DNA of 60,766 nucleotides from Pseudomonadota bacterium (GTDB taxonomy: Bacteria; Myxococcota_A; UBA796; SXON01): positions 1-60,766 of the forward strand of contig JAUXTN010000206.1 in NCBI GenBank assembly GCA_030684355.1. Direction: 5' to 3'. Within the stretch, counting starts at the first letter, position 1; each line of letters begins with the position of its first letter. The notes below the pieces were generated by a model. It did not search any database. It was not told where the DNA came from and saw only the letters and a list, made by a program, of their open reading frames with translations. Positions 7,341-15,694 of this stretch are shown in pieces. Made by a program: the position numbers and the translations under genes.

Positions 7341-8564
7341 CTAGGCGGCGTCCTCGGTGCGCACGTGCGGGGCGCCCCGCGCGGCGTCGCGCACCATCTG
7401 CGCGAGCCACGGCACGTCCTGGGGTTGCGCGGCGGCCGCGGCCCGGAGGAACGTGCGGAGACGCAGGCGGTTCCCCGCGAAGTCCTGCGCGAAGAGCTGG
7501 AGGAAGCTCGGGTTGTCGAGGAGGGCCTGCTCGGCGCGCGCGCGGTGGAGGTAGAACGTGCGGTACATCACGAGCCGCGCGAAGAGCCCCCGGCCGAACC
7601 GGGACGCCAGCACCGTGCGCTTCCAGTCCGCGAACTCGAAGCGGCCGGTGCGGAACGCGCGGGACAACGCGCCCGCCGCGACCTCGCCGTGCTGGATCGC
7701 CTGCGCGATGCCCTCGCCGGTGGCGATGTCGATGCCCGCGGCCTCGCCGACGAGCAGCGCCCGCGGCTTGCTGATCGGCTCCCCCGGCTCGAACCCGCGC
7801 TCCCCGAAGGGCTTGAGCTTGTAGTCCTCCATCCGCAGGCCGCGCGCCGCGAGGTAGGCGCGGAGCCGATCGTGGACGTTGTCGGGGCCGAGCGCCCGGA
7901 TGACGTACATGCCACGACACACCCGCTCCTGGCCGCCCACGAGCGTCGGAAAGTCCCATCCGTAGCCGTTGAGCGAGCGGTCGCTCCAATCGAACAGGAG
8001 GGTGTCCCGGGGGAGGTCGGTCGCCACGGCGTCGGTGTCACACTCGATGACCTGCGCGCGGAGCGTGCCGCCCGAGAGGCCGAGGCTCCGGCGCACGACG
8101 CCCCCGACGCCGTCCGCGCCGACGACCACCTTCGCGAGCACCGTCTCGCCGTCCGCGAGCACGAGCCGGACGCCGTCCGCCGTCGCGACCACGTCCCGTA
8201 CGCCCGCGCCCTCGCGCACCGCGATCCCCCGGTCCATCGCCACCCGGGCGAGCGCGTGGTCGAACTCGATGCGGCGGACGACCTGGCCCAGGCCGGGCTC
8301 GGACATCGTCGCGGTCTCGCGGGACGTGCGCATCGCGACCGTGGTGACCGGCACCGACGGGACGTCGACGTGCACGCCGATCCTGGCGAGCGTCTTCAGC
8401 GCGCGGCCGCCGACGCCGCCGGCGCAGTACTTCTCGCGCGGGTAGCGCTCCTTCTCGAGCACGAGGGTCCGCTCGGCGAGCGAGGGGTCCCGGGCGTGCA
8501 GGTGGAGGGCGGTGCTGATGCCGGCGGGGCCCCCGCCGACGATCACGACGTCGTGCACCTTCAC
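7341..8564 (-). CDS. Geranylgeranyl reductase-family FAD oxidoreductase
   Basis: A 407-residue flavoprotein. The dinucleotide fold is IVGGGPAG (Gly10, 12, 15). KYCAGGVGGRAL (about 45-56) fits the substrate-side Cys motif of geranylgeranyl reductases. VVGADGVGGVVRR (about 150) is the second FAD motif, and LLVGEAAGIDIATGEGI (about 265) matches the family's third motif with the usual GD replaced by GE. The family reduces isoprenoid double bonds in lipids, quinones or chlorophyll side chains, or hydroxylates aromatics. The start GTG 8564 overlaps the stop of the upstream MopE-repeat lipoprotein (GTGA), implying coupling to a surface protein. The substrate is unknown. Confidence 0.85.
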   Translation of the reverse strand: MKVHDVVIVGGGPAGISTALHLHARDPSLAERTLVLEKERYPREKYCAGGVGGRALKTLARIGVHVDVPSVPVTTVAMRTSRETATMSEPGLGQVVRRIEFDHALARVAMDRGIAVREGAGVRDVVATADGVRLVLADGETVLAKVVVGADGVGGVVRRSLGLSGGTLRAQVIECDTDAVATDLPRDTLLFDWSDRSLNGYGWDFPTLVGGQERVCRGMYVIRALGPDNVHDRLRAYLAARGLRMEDYKLKPFGERGFEPGEPISKPRALLVGEAAGIDIATGEGIAQAIQHGEVAAGALSRAFRTGRFEFADWKRTVLASRFGRGLFARLVMYRTFYLHRARAEQALLDNPSFLQLFAQDFAGNRLRLRTFLRAAAAAQPQDVPWLAQMVRDAARGAPHVRTEDAA

Positions 8565-11131
8565 GGGCAGCTATCGTTCGTCGCACCCGGGGTGCCGTAG
8601 TTGCTCGCGTAGTACGACGACGAGCCCGCGCACCAGTTCCCGGCGGTGTCGTTCGAGGTGCCGTCGAGCGAGAGCGGGTCGAGCGTGAGGCTGTAGCCGG
8701 CGGAGCTCGGGAAGGACGTGGTGTAGTTCACCCGGTCGATCTCCGTGCCGTCGTTCATCAGCACGATCTCGTCGCCGCTGTTGCCGAGCTGGAGGCTGCT
8801 CCCGTAGGCGTAGTCCGCGGTGAGCCCGCCGTTGCTCGACGTGGAGCCGCTGCGCATGAACAGCGCGTAGTGTCCGGGCAGGACCTCCACGTCCGAGGTC
8901 ATGTCGAAGGTCTCGCCGTCGTCGTCCGCGATGGTCCAGCCGCACATCGTGATGGCGATCGTGGACGCGTTGTAGACCTCGAACCACTCGCCGCTGGTGT
9001 CGAGGATGGCGCCCGTGGGGTCCTTCATGATCTCGGTGATGACGAGCTCGCCGGCGGTCATCACCCCCTCGTCGCAGAGGGAGTTGCAGTCGTTGTCGAC
9101 GCCGTCGCGGATCTCCAACGCGGCGTCGTTCACGAGCACCGAGGTGTCGTCGCAGTCGTCCGCGAGGGCCCAGCCGTCCCCGTCCTGGTCGTCGTCGTTG
9201 CCGTCGCAATCGTCGTCGACGCCGTCGTACCAGGTCTCGGGCTCGCCGGGGTTGACGCGGTCGTCCAGGTCGTCGCAGTCGTCGACGAGCGCGTAGCCGT
9301 CCTCGTCCTGATCGTCGTCCGAGCCGTCACAATCCTCGTCGATGCCGTTGTACCAGACCTCGACGCCGCCGGGGTTCGCGGTCGCGTCCACGTCGTCGCA
9401 GTCGACGGTGTAGGGGTAGCCGTCGGTGTCCTGGTCGGTGTCGTTGCCGTCGCAATCCTGGTCGACGCCGTCGTACCAGACCTCGGTCGCGAGCGGGTAG
9501 CGCCCGGCGTCGGTGTCGTCGCAATCGTCCCCGTACACGGAGCCGTCGCCGTCCTGGTCGTCGTCGTCGCCGCCGGCGCAGTCCTGGTCGATGCCGTCGT
9601 ACCAGACCTCGGGCGCGCCGGGGTACGCGTACACGCTGGTGTCGTCGCAATCGACGTCCACCTCGTAGCCGTCGCCGTCCTGGTCGTCGTCGTTGCCGTC
9701 GCAGTTCTGGTCGATGTCGTCGTACCAGATCTCGGCCTCGCCGGTGTTCACGGCGGCGTCGGTGTCGTCACAGTCGGCGGTGTAGGCGAGGCCGTCGCCG
9801 TCCTGGTCGATGTCGTTGCCGTCGCAGTCCTGGTCGGTGCCGTCGTACCAGACCTCGGCCACGCCCGGGTTGACGGTGGCGTCGGTGTCGGCGCAGTCGT
9901 CGGCGAGCAGGTAGCCGTCGCTGTCCTGGTCGTCGTCGCGGCCGTCGCAGTCCTGGTCGACGCCGTCGTACCAGACCTCGGTGCGGCTCGGGTTGATCGT
10001 GGCGGCGAGGTCGTCGCAGTCGTCCGCGACGACGTAGCCGTCGACGTCCTGGTCGTCGTCGTTGCCGTCGCAGTCGTCGTCCACGCCGTCGTACCAGACC
10101 TCGACCGCCACCGGGTTCACCGCGGCGTTCTCGTCGTCGCAGTCCTCCGCGCGCACGAAGCCGTCGCGATCCTGGTCGTCGTCCTCGCCGTCGCAGTCCT
10201 GGTCGACCCCGTCGTACCAGATCTCGGTGCCGTCGGGGCGGATCGTGGCGTCGGTGTCGTCGCAATCGCCGTCGAGCTCGGTCCAGCCGTCGGCGTCGTC
10301 ATCGTAGAGGTTGGTCTGGTCGTCGGCGACGCCGTTGCAGTCGTTGTCCGCGCCGTCCGCGACCTCGACGCCGCCGGGGAAGGCCGTGGCATCGTTGTCG
10401 TCGCAGTCGTCGTCACAGGTGGAGGCGCCGTCGCCGTCGGCGTCGAGGCAGGGGTCGACCTCGACGTGGACCCCGCACACGTCCACCGCGCCGCGGGCGT
10501 CGGTGACGGTGAGGGTGAGGAGGTGGGCGCCGCCGGTGAGGGCGAGCCCGCTCGTGACGATGTCGCCGCCGGAGTCGGGGGCGCCGGTCCAGAGGACGCC
10601 GTCGACGTCGCTCTGCAGCACGGCGTCGAGCGAGGCGGCGTCGGTCTCGCCGTCCCCCGCGCGCGCGACGAAGGGGATGTCGTCCGAGGTGAGGTACGAC
10701 GAGCCGTCGATCGGCGCGTCGATCTCGCACCAGGGCAGCGTGTTGACCGCCGGGACGATGCGGACCTGGGCCTCGGCGGCCTGGCCGCCGGTGTCGATGA
10801 CGGAGATGCCGAGCGTCTGCGCGCTGCCGGTGAGCGTGAGGGAGAGGCCGAGGTTGCCGCCCGCGCAGGTCTCGGGGGTGGCGCCGTCCGACACCCACAA
10901 GGTGCCGTCGACGCTGCCCTGGACGAGGATCTCGAGCTCGTCGATGCGGTCCTCGTCATCGAGCTGGGCGCAGAACGTGACGGGGCCCGAGGGATCGAAC
11001 GCGGCCCCGTCGAGCGGCGTGATGATGGCCACCGACGGGGACTTGTCGGAGGAGCCGAGCGTGGACTCGTTGCAGCCGACCAGCGCCAGGAGGACGAACG
11101 TGGCGAGGGACGGGCGACGGGGGACGAGCAT
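8561..11131 (-). CDS. Large MopE-repeat lipoprotein with lamin-tail domain
   Basis: An 856-residue exported protein. The lipoprotein signal ends ALVGC at Cys20. Residues 30-235 form two Ig-like beta domains (each ending in DGTLW or DGVLW). Then come 11 tandem MopE-type units of about 41 residues: D-x-D-x-D-G-Y, DCDD, N-P-G, EVWYDGVDQDCDG. Each unit pairs a Ca-like Asp loop with two Cys. The end (about 735-856) is a lamin-tail domain: ELVITEIMKDP, GEWFEVYNAS, GWTIADDD. MopE of Methylococcus and related myxobacterial repeat proteins are secreted metal-binding surface proteins; a Ca- or Cu-binding surface layer role is inference. It is the first gene of the pair with the GGR-like flavoprotein. 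Confidence 0.9.
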   Translation of the reverse strand: MLVPRRPSLATFVLLALVGCNESTLGSSDKSPSVAIITPLDGAAFDPSGPVTFCAQLDDEDRIDELEILVQGSVDGTLWVSDGATPETCAGGNLGLSLTLTGSAQTLGISVIDTGGQAAEAQVRIVPAVNTLPWCEIDAPIDGSSYLTSDDIPFVARAGDGETDAASLDAVLQSDVDGVLWTGAPDSGGDIVTSGLALTGGAHLLTLTVTDARGAVDVCGVHVEVDPCLDADGDGASTCDDDCDDNDATAFPGGVEVADGADNDCNGVADDQTNLYDDDADGWTELDGDCDDTDATIRPDGTEIWYDGVDQDCDGEDDDQDRDGFVRAEDCDDENAAVNPVAVEVWYDGVDDDCDGNDDDQDVDGYVVADDCDDLAATINPSRTEVWYDGVDQDCDGRDDDQDSDGYLLADDCADTDATVNPGVAEVWYDGTDQDCDGNDIDQDGDGLAYTADCDDTDAAVNTGEAEIWYDDIDQNCDGNDDDQDGDGYEVDVDCDDTSVYAYPGAPEVWYDGIDQDCAGGDDDDQDGDGSVYGDDCDDTDAGRYPLATEVWYDGVDQDCDGNDTDQDTDGYPYTVDCDDVDATANPGGVEVWYNGIDEDCDGSDDDQDEDGYALVDDCDDLDDRVNPGEPETWYDGVDDDCDGNDDDQDGDGWALADDCDDTSVLVNDAALEIRDGVDNDCNSLCDEGVMTAGELVITEIMKDPTGAILDTSGEWFEVYNASTIAITMCGWTIADDDGETFDMTSDVEVLPGHYALFMRSGSTSSNGGLTADYAYGSSLQLGNSGDEIVLMNDGTEIDRVNYTTSFPSSAGYSLTLDPLSLDGTSNDTAGNWCAGSSSYYASNYGTPGATNDSCP
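9120..10330 (-). repeat. Tandem 123-bp coding repeats of the MopE-type unit
   Basis: Within the lipoprotein gene the segment encoding EVWYDGVDQDCDG recurs with a period of 123 bp; for example the string gtaccag is at 9968 and 10091. Nine copies carry WYDG or WYNG and two edge copies carry ADNDCNG or VDNDCNS instead. The variable part of each unit lies between the Asp loop and the WYDG motif. This is a coding repeat expanded by unequal recombination, not a CRISPR. Confidence 0.85.
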
Positions 11132-11297
11132 GGGGCCTCCGAGCGGGGGGGCCCTCTATGATGCGCGGGCGGGACCACAAGGCGCCACCCCGAATCTGGG
11201 CGAGGGTTTTGCCGTCCCGTCACCGGGCGCACGGCCGGGGGTGCGCGCGCGGGCAGCGGGGAGCCCGGGCGGGGCGCGTCACGCTCCCGTCGGTGGG

Positions 11298-11603
11298 CTA
11301 GTGCCTCGTCGAACCTCCGCTCTCGTCGCTCCCCCCGCCGTAGTGGAACGGCTTGATCCGGCGGTCGGCATGCCGGCGCTCCGGTTCGTCGCCGCGCCGC
11401 TCTTCTTCTAGGCGCTCGCCGGGGCCGCTGGCCGCGGGGCCGGTGGGGTTGATGCCGAGGGGTTGCTCGATCCCGCCGGCGGTCCGCTGTGGCTCGCGCG
11501 GCTCGGCGAGGGGCTGGGGAGCGGTCGGCTGGCCCGGCTTGGGGCGGTCGGCGTGGATCTCGCCGCTACCGGCGGGTCCGAGGTCGGGACGCTTGATGGA
11601 CAT
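11298..11603 (-). CDS. Small Pro/Gly/Arg-rich hypothetical protein
   Basis: A 101-residue protein starting at ATG 11603, which has a strong ribosome binding site (GGAGGA about 4 bp upstream); a longer version from 11630 lacks one. The protein is hydrophilic and low-complexity, rich in Pro, Gly, Arg and Glu, and ends KPFHYGGGSDESGGSTRH. No signal peptide, membrane segment or known domain is visible, so it is probably disordered. It lies divergent from thpR (start 11707) and upstream of the MopE-repeat lipoprotein on the same strand. Coding status rests mainly on the ribosome binding site and an open frame in high-GC DNA, so it is moderate. Confidence 0.5.
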   Translation of the reverse strand: MSIKRPDLGPAGSGEIHADRPKPGQPTAPQPLAEPREPQRTAGGIEQPLGINPTGPAASGPGERLEEERRGDEPERRHADRRIKPFHYGGGSDESGGSTRH

Positions 11604-11706
11604 GGTTCCTCCGCTCGGCAACCTGCGCACGCGTCCGCCGGGGTGGGTCCAGGATGGTTACGATTTGCGTGCACGCCGTCGCCCGCGCGTGCAACTTGTC
11701 CTTCCC

Positions 11707-12246
11707 ATGCGCCTGTTCTTCGCCATCCCCCTCTCCGAGCCCGTCCTGGACGCGGTGTCCGAGGCCCTCCGCCCCATCCGCGGGGCGGCGCCCAACATCT
11801 CGTGGACCCGCCGCGCCAACCAGCACCTCACCCTCCGGTTCCTCGGCGAGGTGGACGAGTCCCGGGTGGACGCCGTCGCGGACGCCGTCGCGCCCTGGGT
11901 GCGCCGCCTCCCGCCGCCGCCCGTCCGCCTCGTCGGCGGTGGGGCTTTCCCGGACGCGCGGCGGCCCAAGGTCTTGTGGATCGGCGCCGAGACCTCGCTG
12001 GGGAGCCTGGTCAGCGCCATCGAGGCGAGCCTCCTCCGGCTGGGGTTCCCGGCGGAGGAGCGGCCGTTCGTGCCGCACCTCACGGTCGGTCGGGTGCGGG
12101 ACGGCCGCGCGGACCGCGTCGTGGCGGCGCTGCGCGAGCTCGGCGAGGTCGCCACCTTCGCGCCGTCGTCGGTCGTGCTCTACGAGAGCCAGCCCGCCCC
12201 GGAAGGCGTGCGCTATGTGGCGCGCCGCACTTATTCGTCCGTTTGA
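11707..12246 (+). CDS. thpR: RNA 2',3'-cyclic phosphodiesterase (ThpR / 2'-5' RNA ligase family)
   Basis: A 179-residue 2H phosphoesterase. Both catalytic tetrapeptides are present: HLTL at His40 and HLTV at His124, in two symmetrical halves. The N-terminus MRLFFAIPL and RFLGEV are family signatures. ThpR opens 2',3'-cyclic phosphates at RNA ends; the older name refers to in-vitro 2'-5' ligation of tRNA halves. Length is typical for bacterial members. I start at ATG 11707, where the family begins; the frame is open further upstream but that part is non-homologous. GH15 follows 92 bp downstream. Confidence 0.92.
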   Translation: MRLFFAIPLSEPVLDAVSEALRPIRGAAPNISWTRRANQHLTLRFLGEVDESRVDAVADAVAPWVRRLPPPPVRLVGGGAFPDARRPKVLWIGAETSLGSLVSAIEASLLRLGFPAEERPFVPHLTVGRVRDGRADRVVAALRELGEVATFAPSSVVLYESQPAPEGVRYVARRTYSSV

Positions 12247-12338
12247 CGGCCGAGAATAAGCCTGAAGGGCTCCTTTTTCCGCATTAGAGAGAGGGTGGGC
12301 CCGCCTCGCCGAAGCGCCGGTGGCCCGGGAGGCTTCGC

Positions 12339-14117
12339 ATGGCGGGCACGCTGCCCATTGAAGACTTGGGGCTCATCGGGAACTGTCAGATCGCCGCCCT
12401 CGTGGCGCGGGATGGGACGATCCCCTGGTTGTGCCTCCCGCGCTTCGACTCGGATCCGGTGTTCGCGACGCTGCTCGACTCCGAGGCGGGCGGGAGCTTC
12501 GGGGTGACACCCGCGGCGGGCGAGAAGGGCACCCAGGCCTACCTCCCCAACACGAACGTCATCGAGACGACGTTTCGCACCGCCGACGGGAGCTTCCGGG
12601 TCATCGACTTCGCGCCCCGCTTCTTCCACCACGACCGGCCGTACCGGCCCGTCCAGATCATGCGCATCGTCGAGCCGCTGGAGGGGACGCCCCGCATCCG
12701 GGTGTGGTGCGACCCCGTGCTCGGCTGGTCGAAGGAGAAGCCGGCCCGCCGCTTCGGCAGCACCCACATCCGCTACCTCGGGTTCCCCTCGCCGCTCCGA
12801 CTCACGACGGACATCCCGCTCGCCTACATGGACGGGCGCTCGTTCTCGCTCACCGGCCGCCGGCACCTCGTCCTGTCGTGGGGCCGCCCGGTGAACGCGC
12901 CGCTCGCGTCGCTCTGCTCGCGGAGCCTCGGTGACACCGTCCGCTACTGGCAGAAGTGGGTCAAGCACTGCAACATGCCCTCCCTGTTCCAGCAGGAGGT
13001 CATCCGTTCGGCGCTGACCCTGAAGCTGCACTGCTACGAGGACACCGGCGCGATCGTGGCGGCGATGACCACCTCGATCCCCGAGTCTCCCGACGCGAGC
13101 GGCCGCACGTGGGACTACCGCTACTGTTGGCTGCGCGACGCCTACTACGTGCTCGCGGCGCTGCGGCGGCTCGGCCACTTCGAGGAGCGCGAGCGCTTCG
13201 TCGAGTACCTGCTCGACATCGCGGGCGCGAACCCCTCCTTGGAGCTCGCGCCGCTCTACCGGGTGGACGGGAGCGCCGATCTCGAGGAGCGCATCCTCCC
13301 GAACTGGCCGGGCTACGAAGGGCACGGGCCCGTGCGGGTCGGCAACGGCGCGGTCACCCAGCGGCAGCACGACATCTACGGCGAGATGGTGCTGGCGCTC
13401 GCGCCCGTGTTCCTCGACCAGCGCTTCCGCCAGGAGCAGACCCAACACACGCTCCAACTGTTGCGTCGGCTGTCGGACCGCGCCATCGCCGTTGCGGGCA
13501 CGCCCGACGCGGGCATCTGGGAGCACCGCACGGCGCCGCGCCCGCAGACCTTCTCTTCGCTGATGTGTTGGGCTGCGGCCGACCGCATGGCGACGGTGGC
13601 GAGCCGGCACCTGCCGGAGACCGCGGGCTACTACACGCAGGCCGCGAGCCGCATCCGGGAGGAGCTCCTGGCCCGCGCGTGGAACCCCAACGTGGGGAGC
13701 CTCGTCGCGACGTTCGGGGGCGCGGACCTCGACGCCGCCTTGCTCCAGGCCTCGAGCCTCCGGCTCCTCCCGGAGAACGACCCGCGCCTGCACGGCACGA
13801 TCGACACGCTCCGGCGCGAGCTCTCCACGGGCGACTGGATGTTCCGCTACCGCGACGACGACGGCTTCGGGCGGCCGACCGTCGGCTTCATGATCTGCAC
13901 GTTCTGGCTCGTGGAGGCGCTCGCCATGGCGGGCCGCGCGGAGGAGGCGCGGGAGGTGCTCGAGCGCGCGCGCGCCTCGATGTCGCCGCTGGGGCTCCTC
14001 TCCGAGGACTACGAGGTGGCGACGGGACGGATGTGGGGTAACTTCCCGCAGGCGTACTCGCACGTCGGGTTCATCCACGCGGCGTTCTCGGCATCGCCCC
14101 GGTGGTCCGAGTTGTGA
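12339..14117 (+). CDS. Glycoside hydrolase family 15 protein (glucoamylase/trehalase-like)
   Basis: A 592-residue cytoplasmic enzyme with no signal peptide. The N-terminal beta-sandwich opens with PIEDLGLIGNCQIAALVARDGTIPWLCLPRFDS, the usual start of bacterial GH15 trehalase-like proteins. The (alpha/alpha)6 barrel follows from about residue 230: RTWDYRYCWLRDAYY, DAGIWEHR (first catalytic Glu) and GLLSEDYE with GNFPQAYSHVGFI (second Glu and the end of the barrel). Family members hydrolyse trehalose, glucoamylose or related alpha-glucosides; the substrate cannot be set here. Its TGA overlaps a GTG start of the following sensor kinase (GTGA at 14114), so the two are likely co-translated. Confidence 0.92.
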   Translation: MAGTLPIEDLGLIGNCQIAALVARDGTIPWLCLPRFDSDPVFATLLDSEAGGSFGVTPAAGEKGTQAYLPNTNVIETTFRTADGSFRVIDFAPRFFHHDRPYRPVQIMRIVEPLEGTPRIRVWCDPVLGWSKEKPARRFGSTHIRYLGFPSPLRLTTDIPLAYMDGRSFSLTGRRHLVLSWGRPVNAPLASLCSRSLGDTVRYWQKWVKHCNMPSLFQQEVIRSALTLKLHCYEDTGAIVAAMTTSIPESPDASGRTWDYRYCWLRDAYYVLAALRRLGHFEERERFVEYLLDIAGANPSLELAPLYRVDGSADLEERILPNWPGYEGHGPVRVGNGAVTQRQHDIYGEMVLALAPVFLDQRFRQEQTQHTLQLLRRLSDRAIAVAGTPDAGIWEHRTAPRPQTFSSLMCWAAADRMATVASRHLPETAGYYTQAASRIREELLARAWNPNVGSLVATFGGADLDAALLQASSLRLLPENDPRLHGTIDTLRRELSTGDWMFRYRDDDGFGRPTVGFMICTFWLVEALAMAGRAEEAREVLERARASMSPLGLLSEDYEVATGRMWGNFPQAYSHVGFIHAAFSASPRWSEL

Positions 14118-15673
14118 ACGTCGGCGGCCGCTCGCGTCCGCCCGGGGTTCGTACCGGGGCGGCCACCTGGCGTGGGCGGCGCATGCAGGCAGGGCTCGTG
14201 CTCCTCGGCGTGGCGGCGTCCGGCGCGCTCGGGTGGGCGATGCGGCGCGCGGAGGACGCCGGCATCCGGCGCGCCATCCAGGAGGAGGCGTTCGAGATCG
14301 AGAACGACCTGGGCCGCGAGCTCGACGCCCGGATCCTCGCGCTCGTGCGGATGGCGGACCGCTGGGGGCTCGTCGGCGGCACCCTGGAGTACGTGTGGCG
14401 TGCGGACGCCGAGAACTACCGGAAGGACTACCGGGGCTTCTGGGCCATCGCGGTGGTGGCGCCCGACCGCCGCCTCGTGTGGCGCGTTCCCGAAGACCCC
14501 GCGATGGCGCACCTGGACATGGGCTACGACCCCGCGCGCTCCCGGGCGATGGAGACCTCCCGCCGCACCGGAGAGCCCGCGGTCGCCGCGCCCGTGGAGC
14601 TGTTCGTCGGCGGGCCCGGGATGGTGGCGTTCGTGCCGATGGGCACCCACGCCGAGGGCGGCTGGATGCTGGGGGTCTTCCAGTTCGAGGACTTCGTGGT
14701 CGCGACCCAGCCGCCGCTCCATGCCTACCGGCTCGCGGTGACCGGCCCGGACGGGCCCGTCTACCGCTCGACGAACGCGGCCACGTCGAGCTTCTGCGCC
14801 ACGACCCCGCTGGAGACGGTGGGCACGGCGCTGTCCGTCGAGGTGTGCGCGACGCCCGAGCTCATCGCCCAGCGGCGCGGCGTGCTCCCGCTCGCGACGA
14901 CGCTGGTCGGGTGCGCCTTCACGGCGCTCTCCGTGGCCCTGCTGCGCGCGCTCCAAGAGGCCCGCGCCCTCGCGGAGTCCATGCGTCGACAAGCGGATGC
15001 GCTCGACCACGCCCGGCACGACGTCACCGAGCTCTCCTACTCGGTCTCGCACGAGCTCCGCACGCCCCTGCGCGCGATCGACGGGCACGCAGCCATCCTC
15101 GCCGAGGATGCGGCGCCCGCGGCCCTCCCGAGCCTGGCGCGCATCCGCGTCAACGCGCAGCGCATGGGGAAGCAGCTCGACGGCCTCATCGAGCTCTTCC
15201 GCATCATGCGGCGAGAGCTCGTCCCGCAGCACGTCGACGTCACGGCCCTCGCGCGCGACGCCCTCTCGCGCCGCGCGGCCGCCGAGCCCCGCACGCCCGT
15301 GGACGCCCACATCGCCGACGGCCTCACCGTGTACGGGGACCCCCAGCTCGTCTACATCGTGGTCAACGAGCTGGTCGACAACGCGTGGAAGTTCAGCGCC
15401 CGGCGCGAGCGGGTGTGGATCGAGGTCGGCCGCACCCCGGGGGGCTTCTACGTGCGGGACCGGGGCGTCGGCTTCGACACGGCGTTCCAGGACAAGCTGT
15501 TCCGCGCGTTCGAGCGCCTGCACGCGCCCGACGAGTTCGATGGGCTGGGCCTCGGGCTCGCGATGGCCTACCGCGCGGTGGGCCGCCACGGCGGGAGCAT
15601 CCGGGCGGAGGGGTGGGTGGGGGAGGGGGCGATCTTCTGGGTGGTGTGGGAGCCGGCGGCTGCACTGCGGTAG
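14114..15673 (+). CDS. Membrane sensor histidine kinase with CHASE-like sensor
   Basis: About 519 residues from GTG 14114, which overlaps the GH15 stop; GTG 14102 and ATG 14183 are alternatives. A first membrane segment (GLVLLGVAASGALGWAM) and a second (LPLATTLVGCAFTALSVALL, about 260-280) enclose an extracytoplasmic CHASE-like domain containing YRKDYRGFWAIAVVAPDRRLVW. The cytoplasmic part has the H-box SYSVSHELRTPLRAI (His about 312), the N-box VNELVDNAWKF and the G-box GLGLGLAMAYRAV, so it should be catalytically intact. CHASE sensors bind small extracellular ligands. No receiver gene adjoins it; coupling to a GH15 enzyme suggests a carbohydrate or osmotic cue (inference). Confidence 0.88.
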   Translation: MNVGGRSRPPGVRTGAATWRGRRMQAGLVLLGVAASGALGWAMRRAEDAGIRRAIQEEAFEIENDLGRELDARILALVRMADRWGLVGGTLEYVWRADAENYRKDYRGFWAIAVVAPDRRLVWRVPEDPAMAHLDMGYDPARSRAMETSRRTGEPAVAAPVELFVGGPGMVAFVPMGTHAEGGWMLGVFQFEDFVVATQPPLHAYRLAVTGPDGPVYRSTNAATSSFCATTPLETVGTALSVEVCATPELIAQRRGVLPLATTLVGCAFTALSVALLRALQEARALAESMRRQADALDHARHDVTELSYSVSHELRTPLRAIDGHAAILAEDAAPAALPSLARIRVNAQRMGKQLDGLIELFRIMRRELVPQHVDVTALARDALSRRAAAEPRTPVDAHIADGLTVYGDPQLVYIVVNELVDNAWKFSARRERVWIEVGRTPGGFYVRDRGVGFDTAFQDKLFRAFERLHAPDEFDGLGLGLAMAYRAVGRHGGSIRAEGWVGEGAIFWVVWEPAAALR

Positions 15674-15694
15674 GGCGGCGGCACGGCCGACCCG

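Noticed and set aside
9120..10330. Regularly spaced repeats resembling a CRISPR array
   Set aside because: The 123-bp period is in frame within a lipoprotein gene, the conserved part encodes WYDGxDQDCDG, and the varied parts are coding, not spacers. No cas gene is present.
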